Of a stretch of DNA of 64,000 nt, positions 55,877-64,000 are shown in pieces. The DNA is from G963664835 sp965220775 (GTDB taxonomy: Bacteria > Chloroflexota > UBA6077 > FW602-bin22 > JBCLEL01), in the NCBI GenBank assembly GCA_965220775.1, contig OZ244845.1, positions 3,782,001 to 3,846,000 of the forward strand, written 5' to 3'. Numbering within the stretch: the stretch's first letter is position 1; each line of letters opens with the position of its first letter. The notes beneath the pieces were generated by a model, which was given only the letters and a program-made list of their open reading frames with translations, was not told where the DNA came from and ran no database searches. Position numbers and translations under genes: made by a program.

Positions 55877-56866
55877 CTAGATCGCCTGGGGCGTATCAAC
55901 GTGAGTGGGCACGCCTTCCTCGGCGAAGATCGCGTCGATCTCTTCCCGAATCTCGGCGTCGAGCTTCCACCCCACGGCGGCGACGTTTTCCTTTAGCTCC
56001 CACTCGTTGCGCACTCCCACCAGCCCGACCGACACGGCCGGATGGCCCAGATTCCAAGCAATTGCCATCTGCGCGACTGACTTCTCGTAGCGGCCGGCGA
56101 CTTTCTTCAGGCGCTCGACGACCTTCAGCTCCTTCGCAAACTCCTCTTTCTTAAACAAAGGGAGCTCAAACGCGAGACCGCTGCTTCTCCAATCTCCCTC
56201 TCCGAAAGTCGTATCCGGCGTAAAAGCGCCGGCGAGCAGCCCGAATGCGAGAGTGCCGTAGGCCATGTACCCGATCTTGTTTTCCAGACAATAGGGAAGT
56301 ACTTTCGATTCCATGCGGCGGTCGAACATGTGATAGCCGACTTGGTTGGCGGCCAGGTGACCGTGCTTCTCACACTCGTCCATCATCTCCGGCGTGAAGT
56401 TTGATACGCCGTAGTGCCGGATCTTCCCGTCCGCCTTCAGCTTGTTCAAGGCTCGAATGGGCTCTTCGAACGGCGTGTCGTGGTCCGGCCAGTGGATGAG
56501 CAGCAGGTCCAGGTAGTCCGTTTCCAATCTGGCGAGGCATCCTTCGGCACGCTCGATGACGAAGTCATGCTTCGAGTTTCGGGCCTCGTTATTCCCATTC
56601 TCATCGAATTCAAAGCCCACTTTGCTCACGAGGACAACGTCTTTCCTCCGGTTGCCCAGCGCCTTTGCCAGAAGGACTTCCGAGTGGTACGGGCCGTAGA
56701 CTTCGGCGGTATCGAAGAGAGTGATGCCGTGGTCGATGGCGGCGTTGACCGCGTCACTCGCCTCTCCAACGTCGATATGCCCGTAGTCCGTGGTGCTCAT
56801 TTCCCAAGTTCCGAACCCCAAGGACGAGGTAAAGAGACCGCTGTCGCCGAGTTGTCGTTGCTCCAT
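55877..56866 (-). CDS. Aldo/keto reductase
   Basis: 329 residues from the ATG at 56866 with GGAGGAGCG just upstream; a start 10 codons earlier is less likely. NADPH-dependent TIM-barrel oxidoreductase. The catalytic set is visible: Asp and Tyr in LFDTAEVYGPYHSE (about 44-57), Lys in VLVSKVGFEF, His in LLLIHWPDHD. GVSNFTPEMMDECEKHG and the C-terminal cofactor region (WNLGHPAVSVGLVGVRNEWE) are normal. Most similar in style to YajO/LGDH-type reductases; substrate unknown. It marks the end of the accessory island on the right. Confidence 0.92.
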   Translation of the reverse strand: MEQRQLGDSGLFTSSLGFGTWEMSTTDYGHIDVGEASDAVNAAIDHGITLFDTAEVYGPYHSEVLLAKALGNRRKDVVLVSKVGFEFDENGNNEARNSKHDFVIERAEGCLARLETDYLDLLLIHWPDHDTPFEEPIRALNKLKADGKIRHYGVSNFTPEMMDECEKHGHLAANQVGYHMFDRRMESKVLPYCLENKIGYMAYGTLAFGLLAGAFTPDTTFGEGDWRSSGLAFELPLFKKEEFAKELKVVERLKKVAGRYEKSVAQMAIAWNLGHPAVSVGLVGVRNEWELKENVAAVGWKLDAEIREEIDAIFAEEGVPTHVDTPQAI

Positions 56867-56983
56867 TACCGCTCCTCCTTTGCATGGTGGCCTCAATGCC
56901 GATGCCGGAATCTGTGCAACACAGGTGCAGGTTCCTCCAACAGGTAGTCCGCGCCAAGCGGGGTTAGTCGGCCTCGATGCTCC

Positions 56984-57250
56984 TTACAGGCAGCGTAGGT
57001 GTCGGTGAAGGCCGCCTGACACATGGGCCTCCTCCAACTCACGAGAGAGCGTGGCAACGTCCGGCGGATCCTCCACCTCCAGCGCGACCAGCCGGCTGAC
57101 CGCCTCCCTGCGACGCTCTAGCATGGTGCATTCATAGGCCTCGTCGATCAGGCCGCGCACCACGTCGGACATGGGCATACCTCCCTCTTCGGCCAGTTCC
57201 TCCAACCGCCGCCTGCGCTCCGCATCGAGCCGTACGTGCAGCCGCAGCAT
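56984..57250 (-). CDS. Ribbon-helix-helix antitoxin-like protein (orphan)
   Basis: 88 residues. LRLHVRLDAERRRRLEELAE followed by MPMSDVVRGLIDEAYE is a CopG/VapB-type ribbon-helix-helix, then a charged linker (RREAVSRLVALEVEDPPDVA) typical of antitoxins whose tail binds a PIN toxin. No PIN gene follows; the C-terminal HVSGGLHRHLRCL may be post-frameshift sequence. It is an orphan or remnant. Confidence 0.6.
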   Translation of the reverse strand: MLRLHVRLDAERRRRLEELAEEGGMPMSDVVRGLIDEAYECTMLERRREAVSRLVALEVEDPPDVATLSRELEEAHVSGGLHRHLRCL

Positions 57251-57299
57251 ATCCGAACTCCTAATTGTGCGGGCATTCGTGTGTGGTGTTAAGTTTGCG

Positions 57300-57662
57300 G
57301 TGCGCTAACCTCTCACGTCAACCCCGCCGGCGGGGGTGGAGCGAGCCTCGGCGATGCCCGCGCTTGAAACGCGCCTGATCGTCTTCAGCGTCGAGCGCCC
57401 TGGACCGATCTAGATCGGTTCCGGAGCGAGGGCGGACACCGCGCACGGTCACCAACTGGAATGGCGGAGGTTCCGATGGCTCACTACGCTTTAGCGCATC
57501 GGACAACGTCCTGGAGATGTAGGCGCTCACGCTGATGCCGGAGGCGGCCGCGCCCCGGCGCACCTGCTTCGCCAGCTGATCGTCAAGCGAAATCGTTACT
57601 CTCATGGTGCGCAGCATATCAGTTGTACATCGCCGCATTTACGCCGGTCCGGGCGTGACCTC
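57300..57662. repeat. Direct repeat, left copy (RHH gene with flanks)
   Basis: About 360 bases match 59225-59590. It includes the whole ribbon-helix-helix gene and upstream CGCAGCAT.CAGTTGTACATC then CGCCGGTC.GGGCGTGAC, the last part being the decayed 3' end of a secreted metallopeptidase gene (VTP then stop). Confidence 0.85.
57318..57605 (-). CDS. Ribbon-helix-helix antitoxin-like protein, copy 1
   Basis: 95 residues from the ATG at 57605. MRVTISLDDQLAKQVRRGAA followed by ISVSAYISRTLSDAL is the RHH DNA-binding fold, then PFQLVTVRG and GTDLDRSRAL as in VapB-type antitoxins. The basic end (FKRGHRRGSLHPRRRG) is unlike a normal antitoxin end and may reflect frame loss. No toxin gene follows. 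Near-identical copy at 59245. Confidence 0.6.
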   Translation of the reverse strand: MRVTISLDDQLAKQVRRGAAASGISVSAYISRTLSDALKRSEPSEPPPFQLVTVRGVRPRSGTDLDRSRALDAEDDQARFKRGHRRGSLHPRRRG

Positions 57663-57787
57663 GGACATGTGCATACCTCTATCGTCGGCAGGCTCTTCCA
57701 ACCACCGGCGTGATGAGCCAACCTCGTGTTTGACAGTTACTCTTGAGGCTATGAATCTGTGGATCGAAAACGCGTTCCGGGTCGACA

Positions 57788-59104
57788 TCATCTCCGTTCC
57801 AGGTTTTTGATCATCATTCGCAGCATCTCGTTGAATTGCCCCTTGAGGTCTTCCAAGTCTCGCCCGTTATATTCCGACCGTACATTCAGATCACCAATGG
57901 AAAAGGTCCACAGGCAGTGGTGCGTGTCCACGTCATTCTTGACTTCGACAAGGACATGGTCATCCTGCCTTCCCTGGAAGGTGGTCAGGTAAATTGAGTA
58001 TCTGAAGGAGATGGACCGCAATTTATCCGGCAAGGCCGATTGATCTCGGAAAGATGGCAGACTGGCTGAGTCTTCGCAAAGAGTAACCACTCGGCCATCT
58101 GTTGTAGTCACAAAGAAACTGACGTATGTCTGGACTCTGCCAAATGCATCTGAAAACAACTTAATCTTGCTTTGGCAGTAATCGTAAATTGGATACAAGA
58201 CAGAAGCGACATACTCTTTGGCCAACAGAGCTTCATGCGCGGTATTCGCCAAAGAGCGCTTGAAAAGCGCGATCTCTTTGTCTATGTCCTCCACATCCTC
58301 TATCGACTCTCCACGGGCAGCTTTCAGGTGAAGGTTTAGGGAGTACTCGCAGCAGGCCGCGATATAGTTGATGAACGCTGTTAGGTCCTCGGTCTTATCG
58401 GCCCGCTCCAGCTGACTAAGGTACTCCTCTCGGTTCTCGTGCCGAATCATGGCCACCGTGTACCCATGTTTGATGAGGATCATGTTCAACAGCAGCCGGG
58501 CCATCCGGCCGTTGCCATCATCGAAGGGATGGATGCGAACGAAACGATAGTGGAAGGTGGCTGCGACGATGATGGGATGCTCGCCTTCGCGCTCTTTCGA
58601 CCGGTACCAGTCGATGAGGTCGGTCATCGCCGGCTTCACTTGTTCTGGAGGAGTAAAGTAGATTGTCTCGCCGGTGGACGTCTTGACGTTGTTCGGCATA
58701 GTCTTGTAGCCGCCAATCGAAATCATCCGCTTAGCCAATCTCCCATCGGGAGTCACCGCCTCCATTTCGTAAGATTCCTTCAATAGGATTCGATGGAGGT
58801 TACGGATGAATACCTCGTTGAGTTCTTGGTCATCGTCGATCGCGACCTCAATTGCCTTGAACGCGCTGTCGTGACCCTGAATGTCGAAATGGTCGCGCAA
58901 GGGCTTTCCACTAGCTGTGAGTCCGTGGAGGATGAGGTTGCGAGTTTCCCCGAGGGTGAGCGTGTTTCCTTCGATGGCGTTCGAGTTGTAGTTTGACTCG
59001 AGCCTCAGCTTCTGCTCGACCTGACCTATAGCATCGGGCGGCAGCGGACGCATTGCGTCGAGTTCTTGTTTAAGCCGGTCGATGGCCTCGAGTGCATTGA
59101 TCAT
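57788..59104 (-). CDS. Fic-domain protein (AMPylase-type)
   Basis: 438 residues from the ATG at 59104, with AAGGAAA 12 bases upstream. The active-site loop HPFDDGNGR is at 192-200. The inhibitory motif SNAIEGN (S41, E45) sits N-terminally, so this is a class II Fic with intramolecular autoinhibition. SFDIQGH-like HFDIQGHDSAFKAI and a C-terminal 150-residue extension follow. Fic proteins transfer AMP or other groups to protein hydroxyls. The gene is AT-rich (a sample at 58141-58200 is 33% GC) and sits between two direct repeats carrying RHH genes, indicating transfer. Confidence 0.92.
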   Translation of the reverse strand: MINALEAIDRLKQELDAMRPLPPDAIGQVEQKLRLESNYNSNAIEGNTLTLGETRNLILHGLTASGKPLRDHFDIQGHDSAFKAIEVAIDDDQELNEVFIRNLHRILLKESYEMEAVTPDGRLAKRMISIGGYKTMPNNVKTSTGETIYFTPPEQVKPAMTDLIDWYRSKEREGEHPIIVAATFHYRFVRIHPFDDGNGRMARLLLNMILIKHGYTVAMIRHENREEYLSQLERADKTEDLTAFINYIAACCEYSLNLHLKAARGESIEDVEDIDKEIALFKRSLANTAHEALLAKEYVASVLYPIYDYCQSKIKLFSDAFGRVQTYVSFFVTTTDGRVVTLCEDSASLPSFRDQSALPDKLRSISFRYSIYLTTFQGRQDDHVLVEVKNDVDTHHCLWTFSIGDLNVRSEYNGRDLEDLKGQFNEMLRMMIKNLERR

Positions 59105-59224
59105 CTTATGGACTAGTTTCCTTTGGTCAATGGGGCTCGAGAATAGGACTGCCACAGCCGTAGGTCCAACCGCGCCAATTGCCAACTCCACTTGTGCGCA
59201 TTCTCATTAACGAAGGTAAGTATC

Positions 59225-59590
59225 CGGCGCGCCGACGGATCCCGTCAACGCCGCCGGCAGGGGTGGTGGGAGCCTCGGCGATGCCGGCGCTTGAAACGCG
59301 CCTGATCGTCTTCTACGTCGAGCGCCCTGGGCCGATCTAGATCGATTCCGGGGCGAGGGCGAGCACCGCGCACGGCCACCAACTGGAATGGCAGCGGTTC
59401 TGATGGCTCGCGACACACCAGCGCATCGGACAACATCCTGGAAATGTAGGCGCTCACGCTGATGCCGCGGACGGCTGCCTCGCAGCGCACCTGCTTGGCG
59501 AGCTGATCGCCAAGCGAAATCGTTACTCTCATGGTGCGCAGCATACCAGTTGTACATCGCCGCATCTACGCCGGTCAGGGCGTGACTTCG
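59225..59590. repeat. Direct repeat, right copy (RHH gene with flanks)
   Basis: Counterpart of 57300-57662 in the same orientation. Here the upstream edge is the genuine 3' end of the metallopeptidase gene at 59575. The two copies enclose only the Fic gene. Confidence 0.85.
59245..59532 (-). CDS. Ribbon-helix-helix antitoxin-like protein, copy 2
   Basis: 95 residues, paralogue of the protein at 57318: MRVTISLGDQLAKQVRCEAA, SVSAYISRMLSDAL and PFQLVAVRGARPRPGIDLDR. It lies directly downstream of the secreted metallopeptidase gene (42 bases). No toxin partner. Same basic, doubtful C-terminus as copy 1. Confidence 0.6.
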   Translation of the reverse strand: MRVTISLGDQLAKQVRCEAAVRGISVSAYISRMLSDALVCREPSEPLPFQLVAVRGARPRPGIDLDRPRALDVEDDQARFKRRHRRGSHHPCRRR

Positions 59591-61590
59591 TAGTACACCT
59601 CTGCCACCTTTTGCCCGCCGGCGTACACGAATACCGCGTAGTGGCCGGTCGCCCACCTCTGCGATGGGGGCATTCCCGCCGAAAATCGCATCGTACCGCC
59701 GATGTACCTGCCTTCTGCGATCAACGTGCCGATTCCGCGACGGAAGGCAAACCCGTCCTCGTAATACTCCACAATCTCCAAGGGGACTTCATGGGGACCG
59801 CCCGACACCTCGTATGAACACTCTATCGTGAGAATTATCCAATCGCTTACGTCTTGCGCGGAAAAGCTGGATACGCGAGGCCCGTCCTCGCCGGCAGTGA
59901 GGTAAACCTCTTGGATACGCCCATTGATGCTGGGCAGGCTGGGATCGACCGGGCCCGTATCGACATGGGAGAGGTCGTAGGGTTCGGTTCCGTCGTACCA
60001 GCGGGTGATGACGATGTTCGCGGCTCCGTCGTCTAAGCGAAACGCTTCCTTGACGTGTCCGACGCCAACCGACGTGCCCCGATTGTTGTCGGTGTCGTGC
60101 GCCCTCTTCGATGCCAAATAGAGCTCGCGAAATCCCTGCCGGAACCTCTCGGCGCCCAGCGTCCGATACAAGTCTACGAAAAGCCGTTCCCCCAGCGAAT
60201 AATTGCATTCAAACTCGACATCATCTCGAGCGAATATCAGAGACTCCAGTTCCGCGATATTGCGGGCATAGACGCACGGAGTCCTGCTAACCTCAATCGG
60301 ATGGCCGTTTCGCGCACCCTCAATGATGGATGCCACGAGATCCGCGGCGCCTTCGTCCACCCAATTTGCGTTGCCTCTCCAGTAATCGTGTGCCACCTCA
60401 TGAGCGATAATCCGGACAGCGAACGCCGCTTCACGACTGCCGTCGTCGACGTCGAATTCTGGAAGGATGCCAATGTGAGTCCCGAAATTTGTTCCCGCAG
60501 TGGAGCCAGCGACGGCGTTCGCGTAGAGCAGGCCGACATAGTTGGTCGGCAACGGTGCGCCCATGTACTCTTCGGCCGTGCGAACCGAGTGCTCCAGCAA
60601 CTCCATGGAGCGCGCTGCGCCCGGGCCGGTGCGGATGATGGAGAGGACGACTTCACCCGACAACGGCAACGTGACCGTGCGCAGTTCCAGAACGACATTG
60701 CCGGGATTGAGGAGGACATCGATGAGGGCAGGATTCGTTGCCGCGACGCCGTGCAGCGTGGCGACAATCGGCACCAGGTCGTCCGAGATACCATCTCTAA
60801 GTACTGGGTAGGACATTACACCGTCGAATGTCTCAGGCTCGGAGATGGCGAGCCTAGTCAGGGACTCCAGAGCAGATAGGTCGGGCGGCTCAATGCTCTT
60901 GAGAAATGGCATGCGAATGATCCGCAGAGCCGTGTTCGAGTCCTCGCGCACCAGGTAGGGGAACCTATCGATAAGATCAGCTTCGGCATCGTCGATGCCG
61001 TCTCGTACCCAGCTCAGGGAGACGAGAGACGAAGCGACGCGACGACTTGCTAAGGCAACGTAGAGGATACCCTGAATCGCCTTAGCCTCCGCATCGTCGA
61101 TGCCGTCTTGTACCCAACTCAGATCCTTAATCGCAGAGGCTAGGTTCGGGTCTACTTGCTCCAGCCAGGCGCCGTTCTTGAAATCGCCGAGAAAGAACGA
61201 AGTAGCCGTTGAAGTGGGAGGCGCGACGGTTGTTGGAGTGAGAGCGATGGTCGCGGCCGGCGCTAGAGCCGGGGCAGCCATTGGAGTCAGCGACAATATC
61301 GCGCCCGGCGCCAGAGGGGAGACGGGTGAGGGTGTGGGCGGGATGGTCGCGGCCGGCACCAGAGACTGGGCAGCCGTTGGAGTCAGCGAGGCGGTCGGAG
61401 CCGGCACCAGAGACCGGGCAGCCGTTGGAGAGGGCCGGGCGGTCGCGGATCGCACGTCGGTGATGATCGAGGCAACGCCGCCCGGCCCTAGCCAAATTGT
61501 GAATCCGAGCAACGCGACAAGAACGACGTCCCGTAGCCACCTGTACCCGCTGCCGGATTGCTCGGGTGGTTGCTTAGACGATTCGGCCAA
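59575..61590 (-). CDS. Membrane-anchored extracellular gluzincin metallopeptidase, copy B
   Basis: 671 residues. A transmembrane anchor at about 21-41, then a Ser/Thr/Pro/Ala-rich stalk (50-130) with LTPTAAQSLVPA-type repeats. The domain at 131-300 has three DGI-type motifs (SWVQDGIDDAEA, SWVRDGIDDAEA, PVLRDGISDD). The peptidase core has IIAHEVAHDYW (His397, Glu398, His401) and NWVDEGAADL with Glu413 as the third zinc ligand, the HExxH-x(11)-E spacing of M1/M61-like gluzincins. A C-terminal beta-rich region (500-671) follows. The substrate is unknown. It is 60% or more identical, without gaps across the core, to the next copy. Confidence 0.8.
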   Translation of the reverse strand: MAESSKQPPEQSGSGYRWLRDVVLVALLGFTIWLGPGGVASIITDVRSATARPSPTAARSLVPAPTASLTPTAAQSLVPAATIPPTPSPVSPLAPGAILSLTPMAAPALAPAATIALTPTTVAPPTSTATSFFLGDFKNGAWLEQVDPNLASAIKDLSWVQDGIDDAEAKAIQGILYVALASRRVASSLVSLSWVRDGIDDAEADLIDRFPYLVREDSNTALRIIRMPFLKSIEPPDLSALESLTRLAISEPETFDGVMSYPVLRDGISDDLVPIVATLHGVAATNPALIDVLLNPGNVVLELRTVTLPLSGEVVLSIIRTGPGAARSMELLEHSVRTAEEYMGAPLPTNYVGLLYANAVAGSTAGTNFGTHIGILPEFDVDDGSREAAFAVRIIAHEVAHDYWRGNANWVDEGAADLVASIIEGARNGHPIEVSRTPCVYARNIAELESLIFARDDVEFECNYSLGERLFVDLYRTLGAERFRQGFRELYLASKRAHDTDNNRGTSVGVGHVKEAFRLDDGAANIVITRWYDGTEPYDLSHVDTGPVDPSLPSINGRIQEVYLTAGEDGPRVSSFSAQDVSDWIILTIECSYEVSGGPHEVPLEIVEYYEDGFAFRRGIGTLIAEGRYIGGTMRFSAGMPPSQRWATGHYAVFVYAGGQKVAEVYYEVTP

Positions 61591-61650
61591 TTGCGCCCCT
61601 CATTCCGGTTCTGATCGGTGCGGAATCTCTCGCTGTTCTCGTGGGCGGGA

Positions 61651-61875
61651 TTAGCCGCCGAGACTGGCCAATTGGTCGATGATGTTGGAGGTGGGCGGCC
61701 GGTCGCCGATCGGGTTGGCAACGTACTTCCAAGTGATCACGCCGTCCCGGTCCACCACGAACGTTGAAGGGGTGGCGAGATCGTCGCCCAGGAGGTTGAA
61801 TACCATGTACGACTCCGGCACTGCCCGGCGCACCTGCTTCGCAAGCTGATCATCAAGCGAAATCGTCGTTCTCAT
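61651..61875 (-). pseudogene. Chimeric relic: RHH antitoxin start joined to a peroxiredoxin end
   Basis: 74 codons. The first 18 (MRTTISLDDQLAKQVRRA) equal the start of the ribbon-helix-helix genes. The rest (VFNLLGDDLATPSTFVVDRD, GVITWKYVANPIGDRP, IIDQLASLGG) is the C-terminal third of an AhpC/TSA-type peroxiredoxin without its catalytic Cys. The join marks a tandem duplication junction, not a designed fusion. It could still be expressed. Confidence 0.8.
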
Positions 61876-61917
61876 GATGCGCAGCGTAACAGGTATCCAT
61901 CGGTGCATCAACGCCGA

Positions 61918-63873
61918 TCAGGGGGTGACCTCGTAGTACACCTCGGCCACTTTGCGCCCGCCGGCGTACACGAATACCGCGTAATGCCCGGGCGCCCAAT
62001 GTTGCGATGGTGGAATGCCAACCGAAAACCACATCGTACCGCCAATGTACTCGGCTTCCGCGGTGAACTCGTTGCTCCGGCGGTGATAAGCGAACCCGTC
62101 TTGGTGGTATTCCACAATCTCTACGGGTACTTCATAGGGGCCGCCCGATATGCTGTACGAGTACTCTATCGTGAGAATTATCCAATCGCTTAAGCCTTGC
62201 GCGGGAAATCTGAGCACGGGAGGTCCGTCCTCGCCGGCAGTGAGAAAAGCTTCTTCGATACGCCCATTGATGCCAGGCAGGCTGGGATCGATCGGGTCCC
62301 TATCGACATGAGAGAGATCGTAAGGCTCGGTTCCGTCGTACCAGCGGGCGATGACGATGTTCGCGGCTCCGCCGTCTGAGCGAAACGCCTCGTTGACGTG
62401 CCCGATACCTAACGATGTGCCGGGGAAATCGTCGGTATCGTGGTCCACCTTCGATGTCAGGTATAGCTGGCGGAACCCCTGCCGGAACTTCTCGGCGCCG
62501 AGCGTCCGATGCAGGTCCACGAAGAGCCGTTGCCCCAAAGAATAATTGCACTCGAACTCAACGTCACCTCGATCGATTTCCAGAAACTCCAACTCGGCGA
62601 TATTGCCAGCATAAGCGCAGGGAGGGTTGCCCACTTCTGTCGGACGGCCGGTTCCCACACTTCCGATAACGGCAGCCATGAAATCGGCGGCTCCCTCGTC
62701 AATCCAGTTTGCGTTGCCGGCCCAGTAGTAGTGAGCCACTTCGTGAGCGATGACCTCGCCGGCGAACGCCGCGTCCCTATTGCCGTCGTCGACGTCATAT
62801 CCGGGAAGGATGGTGATGTGAGTACGGGAATTCGTTCCCGCGAACGAGCCGGGCACGGCGTTCTCAAAGAGCAGGCCGACGTAGTTGGACGGCAACGGCG
62901 CGCCCATGTACTGTTCGGCGCTGCGCACCGCGTGCTCCAACAGATCCAAGGAGCGGGCAGCGCCCGGGCCTGTCCGGATGATAGTGAGAACCACCTCACC
63001 GGACAACGGCAACGTGATTGTGCGCGGTTCTAAAACCACATTGCTGGGATTGAGTAACGTGTCGATTAGAACGGGATTGGTTTCCGCGACGCCGTGAAGC
63101 GTGGCAACAATAGGGGCGAAATCATTAGATATGCCGGCGCTCAGCGTGGGATGGGACAATACACCGTAGAAGATCTGAGGATCGGAGACGGCGAGCCTAC
63201 TCAGTGACTCCATAGCCGGCACATCGGGCGGTTCAATCGTCTTGATAAATAGCATATCTAATATCTGCGACGCCGCGGCCGCATCCTCGCGCACTACGTA
63301 AGCAAAATGCTCTATGAGGTCAGCTTCGGCGCCGTCGATGCCATCCCGTACCCAGTTCCGGGAGATCAGCGACGAAGCTGTGGGACGACTCCCTACAGCA
63401 ACGTAAAGGATGCCCTGAATCGCCTTATACTCCGCAATGTTGATGCCGTCCTGCGCCCAAACTAGGTTCTTGATCGCAAGAGCTAGGTCAGGATCCTGTT
63501 GCTCCAGCCAGAGGCCATTCTCGAAATCGCCGAGAAGGAACGAGATGGTAGGCGCCAGACTCGTAGGAGTGGGAGTGTTCATTGCGGCCGGCGCGACTGC
63601 TACAGTGGTCCCGGGAGTGGGCGAGCTGATCGCGGGCGGCGCCAGTGGAGACGCAATCGTCGGCGTTGAGGAGTTAGTCGCGCCCGGCTCTGTGGTTACA
63701 ACAACCCTATCAATTGGCGGAGCGATCTGGGACCGCAGGTCGGATATGGCCGAAGGAATGTTATCCCGCTCCAACCAGAGCAGGAACACCAGTACCAGGA
63801 AGACAACGATATCCCATAGCCACCTGCATCCACAGCCGGCCGGTTTGGGCTCCTGATCAGGCGGTCCGGCCAT
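61918..63873 (-). CDS. Membrane-anchored extracellular gluzincin metallopeptidase, copy A
   Basis: 651 residues, paralogue of the gene at 59575. The anchor is at about 19-38, followed by a shorter Thr/Pro-rich stalk (60-110). The core is collinear with copy B at an offset of 20 residues. VIAHEVAHYYW (His377, Glu378, His381) and NWIDEGAADF (Glu393) keep the complete zinc site, so both copies look active. The stalk has diverged far more than the peptidase domain. Downstream lies an RHH gene start, upstream a peroxiredoxin end, in the same order as for copy B. Confidence 0.8.
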   Translation of the reverse strand: MAGPPDQEPKPAGCGCRWLWDIVVFLVLVFLLWLERDNIPSAISDLRSQIAPPIDRVVVTTEPGATNSSTPTIASPLAPPAISSPTPGTTVAVAPAAMNTPTPTSLAPTISFLLGDFENGLWLEQQDPDLALAIKNLVWAQDGINIAEYKAIQGILYVAVGSRPTASSLISRNWVRDGIDGAEADLIEHFAYVVREDAAAASQILDMLFIKTIEPPDVPAMESLSRLAVSDPQIFYGVLSHPTLSAGISNDFAPIVATLHGVAETNPVLIDTLLNPSNVVLEPRTITLPLSGEVVLTIIRTGPGAARSLDLLEHAVRSAEQYMGAPLPSNYVGLLFENAVPGSFAGTNSRTHITILPGYDVDDGNRDAAFAGEVIAHEVAHYYWAGNANWIDEGAADFMAAVIGSVGTGRPTEVGNPPCAYAGNIAELEFLEIDRGDVEFECNYSLGQRLFVDLHRTLGAEKFRQGFRQLYLTSKVDHDTDDFPGTSLGIGHVNEAFRSDGGAANIVIARWYDGTEPYDLSHVDRDPIDPSLPGINGRIEEAFLTAGEDGPPVLRFPAQGLSDWIILTIEYSYSISGGPYEVPVEIVEYHQDGFAYHRRSNEFTAEAEYIGGTMWFSVGIPPSQHWAPGHYAVFVYAGGRKVAEVYYEVTP

Positions 63874-63939
63874 ATGCGTTGCTCATTCCGGCTCTGCTCT
63901 GCGCAGGATTTATCGCAGTCGTCCTATGGAGGAGTGAGG

Positions 63940-64000
63940 TTACTGGCCGATACTGGCCAGCTGGTCGAGGATGGTGGAGGTGGGTGGCCGGTCGCCGATC
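63940..64000 (-). CDS. C-terminal end of a peroxiredoxin-like protein (cut by window edge)
   Basis: The last 19 codons read IGDRPPTSTILDQLASIGQ then stop, the same end as in the chimeric relic at 61651 (IGDRPPTSNIIDQLASLGG). The gene continues beyond the window, so whether it is an intact AhpC/TSA peroxiredoxin is unknown. Confidence 0.6.
   Translation of the reverse strand, partial: IGDRPPTSTILDQLASIGQ

Overview
This window comes from a bacterial chromosome of moderately high GC (about 60% by eye). It holds single-copy housekeeping genes (mfd, pth, smpB, ssrA, an addAB-like helicase-nuclease pair, pfkA, rpiB, tal) together with a dense load of short interspersed repeats and toxin or defence cassettes. 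The protein style (fused RpiB/transaldolase operon, YfhO-type membrane protein, Cache-domain secreted protein, a KHG-motif family of small proteins) suggests Chloroflexota, perhaps a Dehalococcoidia/SAR202-like lineage. That is an inference from sequence style and no rRNA is present to settle it.

Layout. 0-7.4 kb: a secreted tandem Cache protein, a decayed PPOX flavoprotein, a small membrane protein, an SDR oxidoreductase, tal-rpiB (non-oxidative pentose phosphate steps), a RibD-C/DHFR-like reductase and phosphofructokinase. 7.4-9.4 kb: a PIN-domain cassette next to a KHG-family gene. 9.9-17.2 kb: an Ldh-family dehydrogenase, a RelE/ParE-like toxin with its antitoxin, and a two-gene ATPase operon (DUF4143 AAA ATPase plus a 1353-residue NACHT-like NTPase with a C-terminal PD-(D/E)XK nuclease), which I regard as a candidate defence system. 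17.9-23.1 kb: mfd and pth separated by a 1 kb repeat field with a 189-bp tandem repeat. 23-35.2 kb: a cell-surface polysaccharide locus (polyprenyl glycosylphosphotransferase, two GT2 and two GT4 glycosyltransferases, a membrane-anchored glycoside hydrolase, a YfhO-like protein). 35.4-36 kb: brnT-brnA. 36.5-46.7 kb: an FAH-family enzyme, a CtpA-type protease, a hotdog thioesterase, smpB, addB-like and addA-like genes. 46.8-47.2 kb: the tmRNA gene.

Directly after the tmRNA 3' end begins an accessory island (47.2-55.8 kb): a DUF91-type nuclease, a restriction-modification pair (SPPY methyltransferase and an XcyI-like endonuclease), a low-GC class III nucleotidyl-cyclase-like protein (Pycsar-like), a small-protein/PD-(D/E)XK pair, and an XRE-ImmA/IrrE plus PIN pair. 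From 55.9 kb: an aldo/keto reductase, orphan ribbon-helix-helix antitoxins, a low-GC Fic protein, and two tandemly duplicated secreted gluzincin metallopeptidases separated by a chimeric antitoxin/peroxiredoxin relic.

The most striking theme is architectural. At least six toxin or defence cassettes (PIN, RelE/HigA, R-M plus cyclase, small protein plus nuclease, XRE-ImmA/PIN, Fic) lie between partial or complete copies of a neighbouring gene. One second copy of the DUF91-type nuclease survives only as three colinear fragments, with a different cassette in each gap. Either cassettes enter this genome with a duplication of host gene ends, or local gene duplications repeatedly serve as landing sites. 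A comparison with relatives lacking the cassettes would decide.
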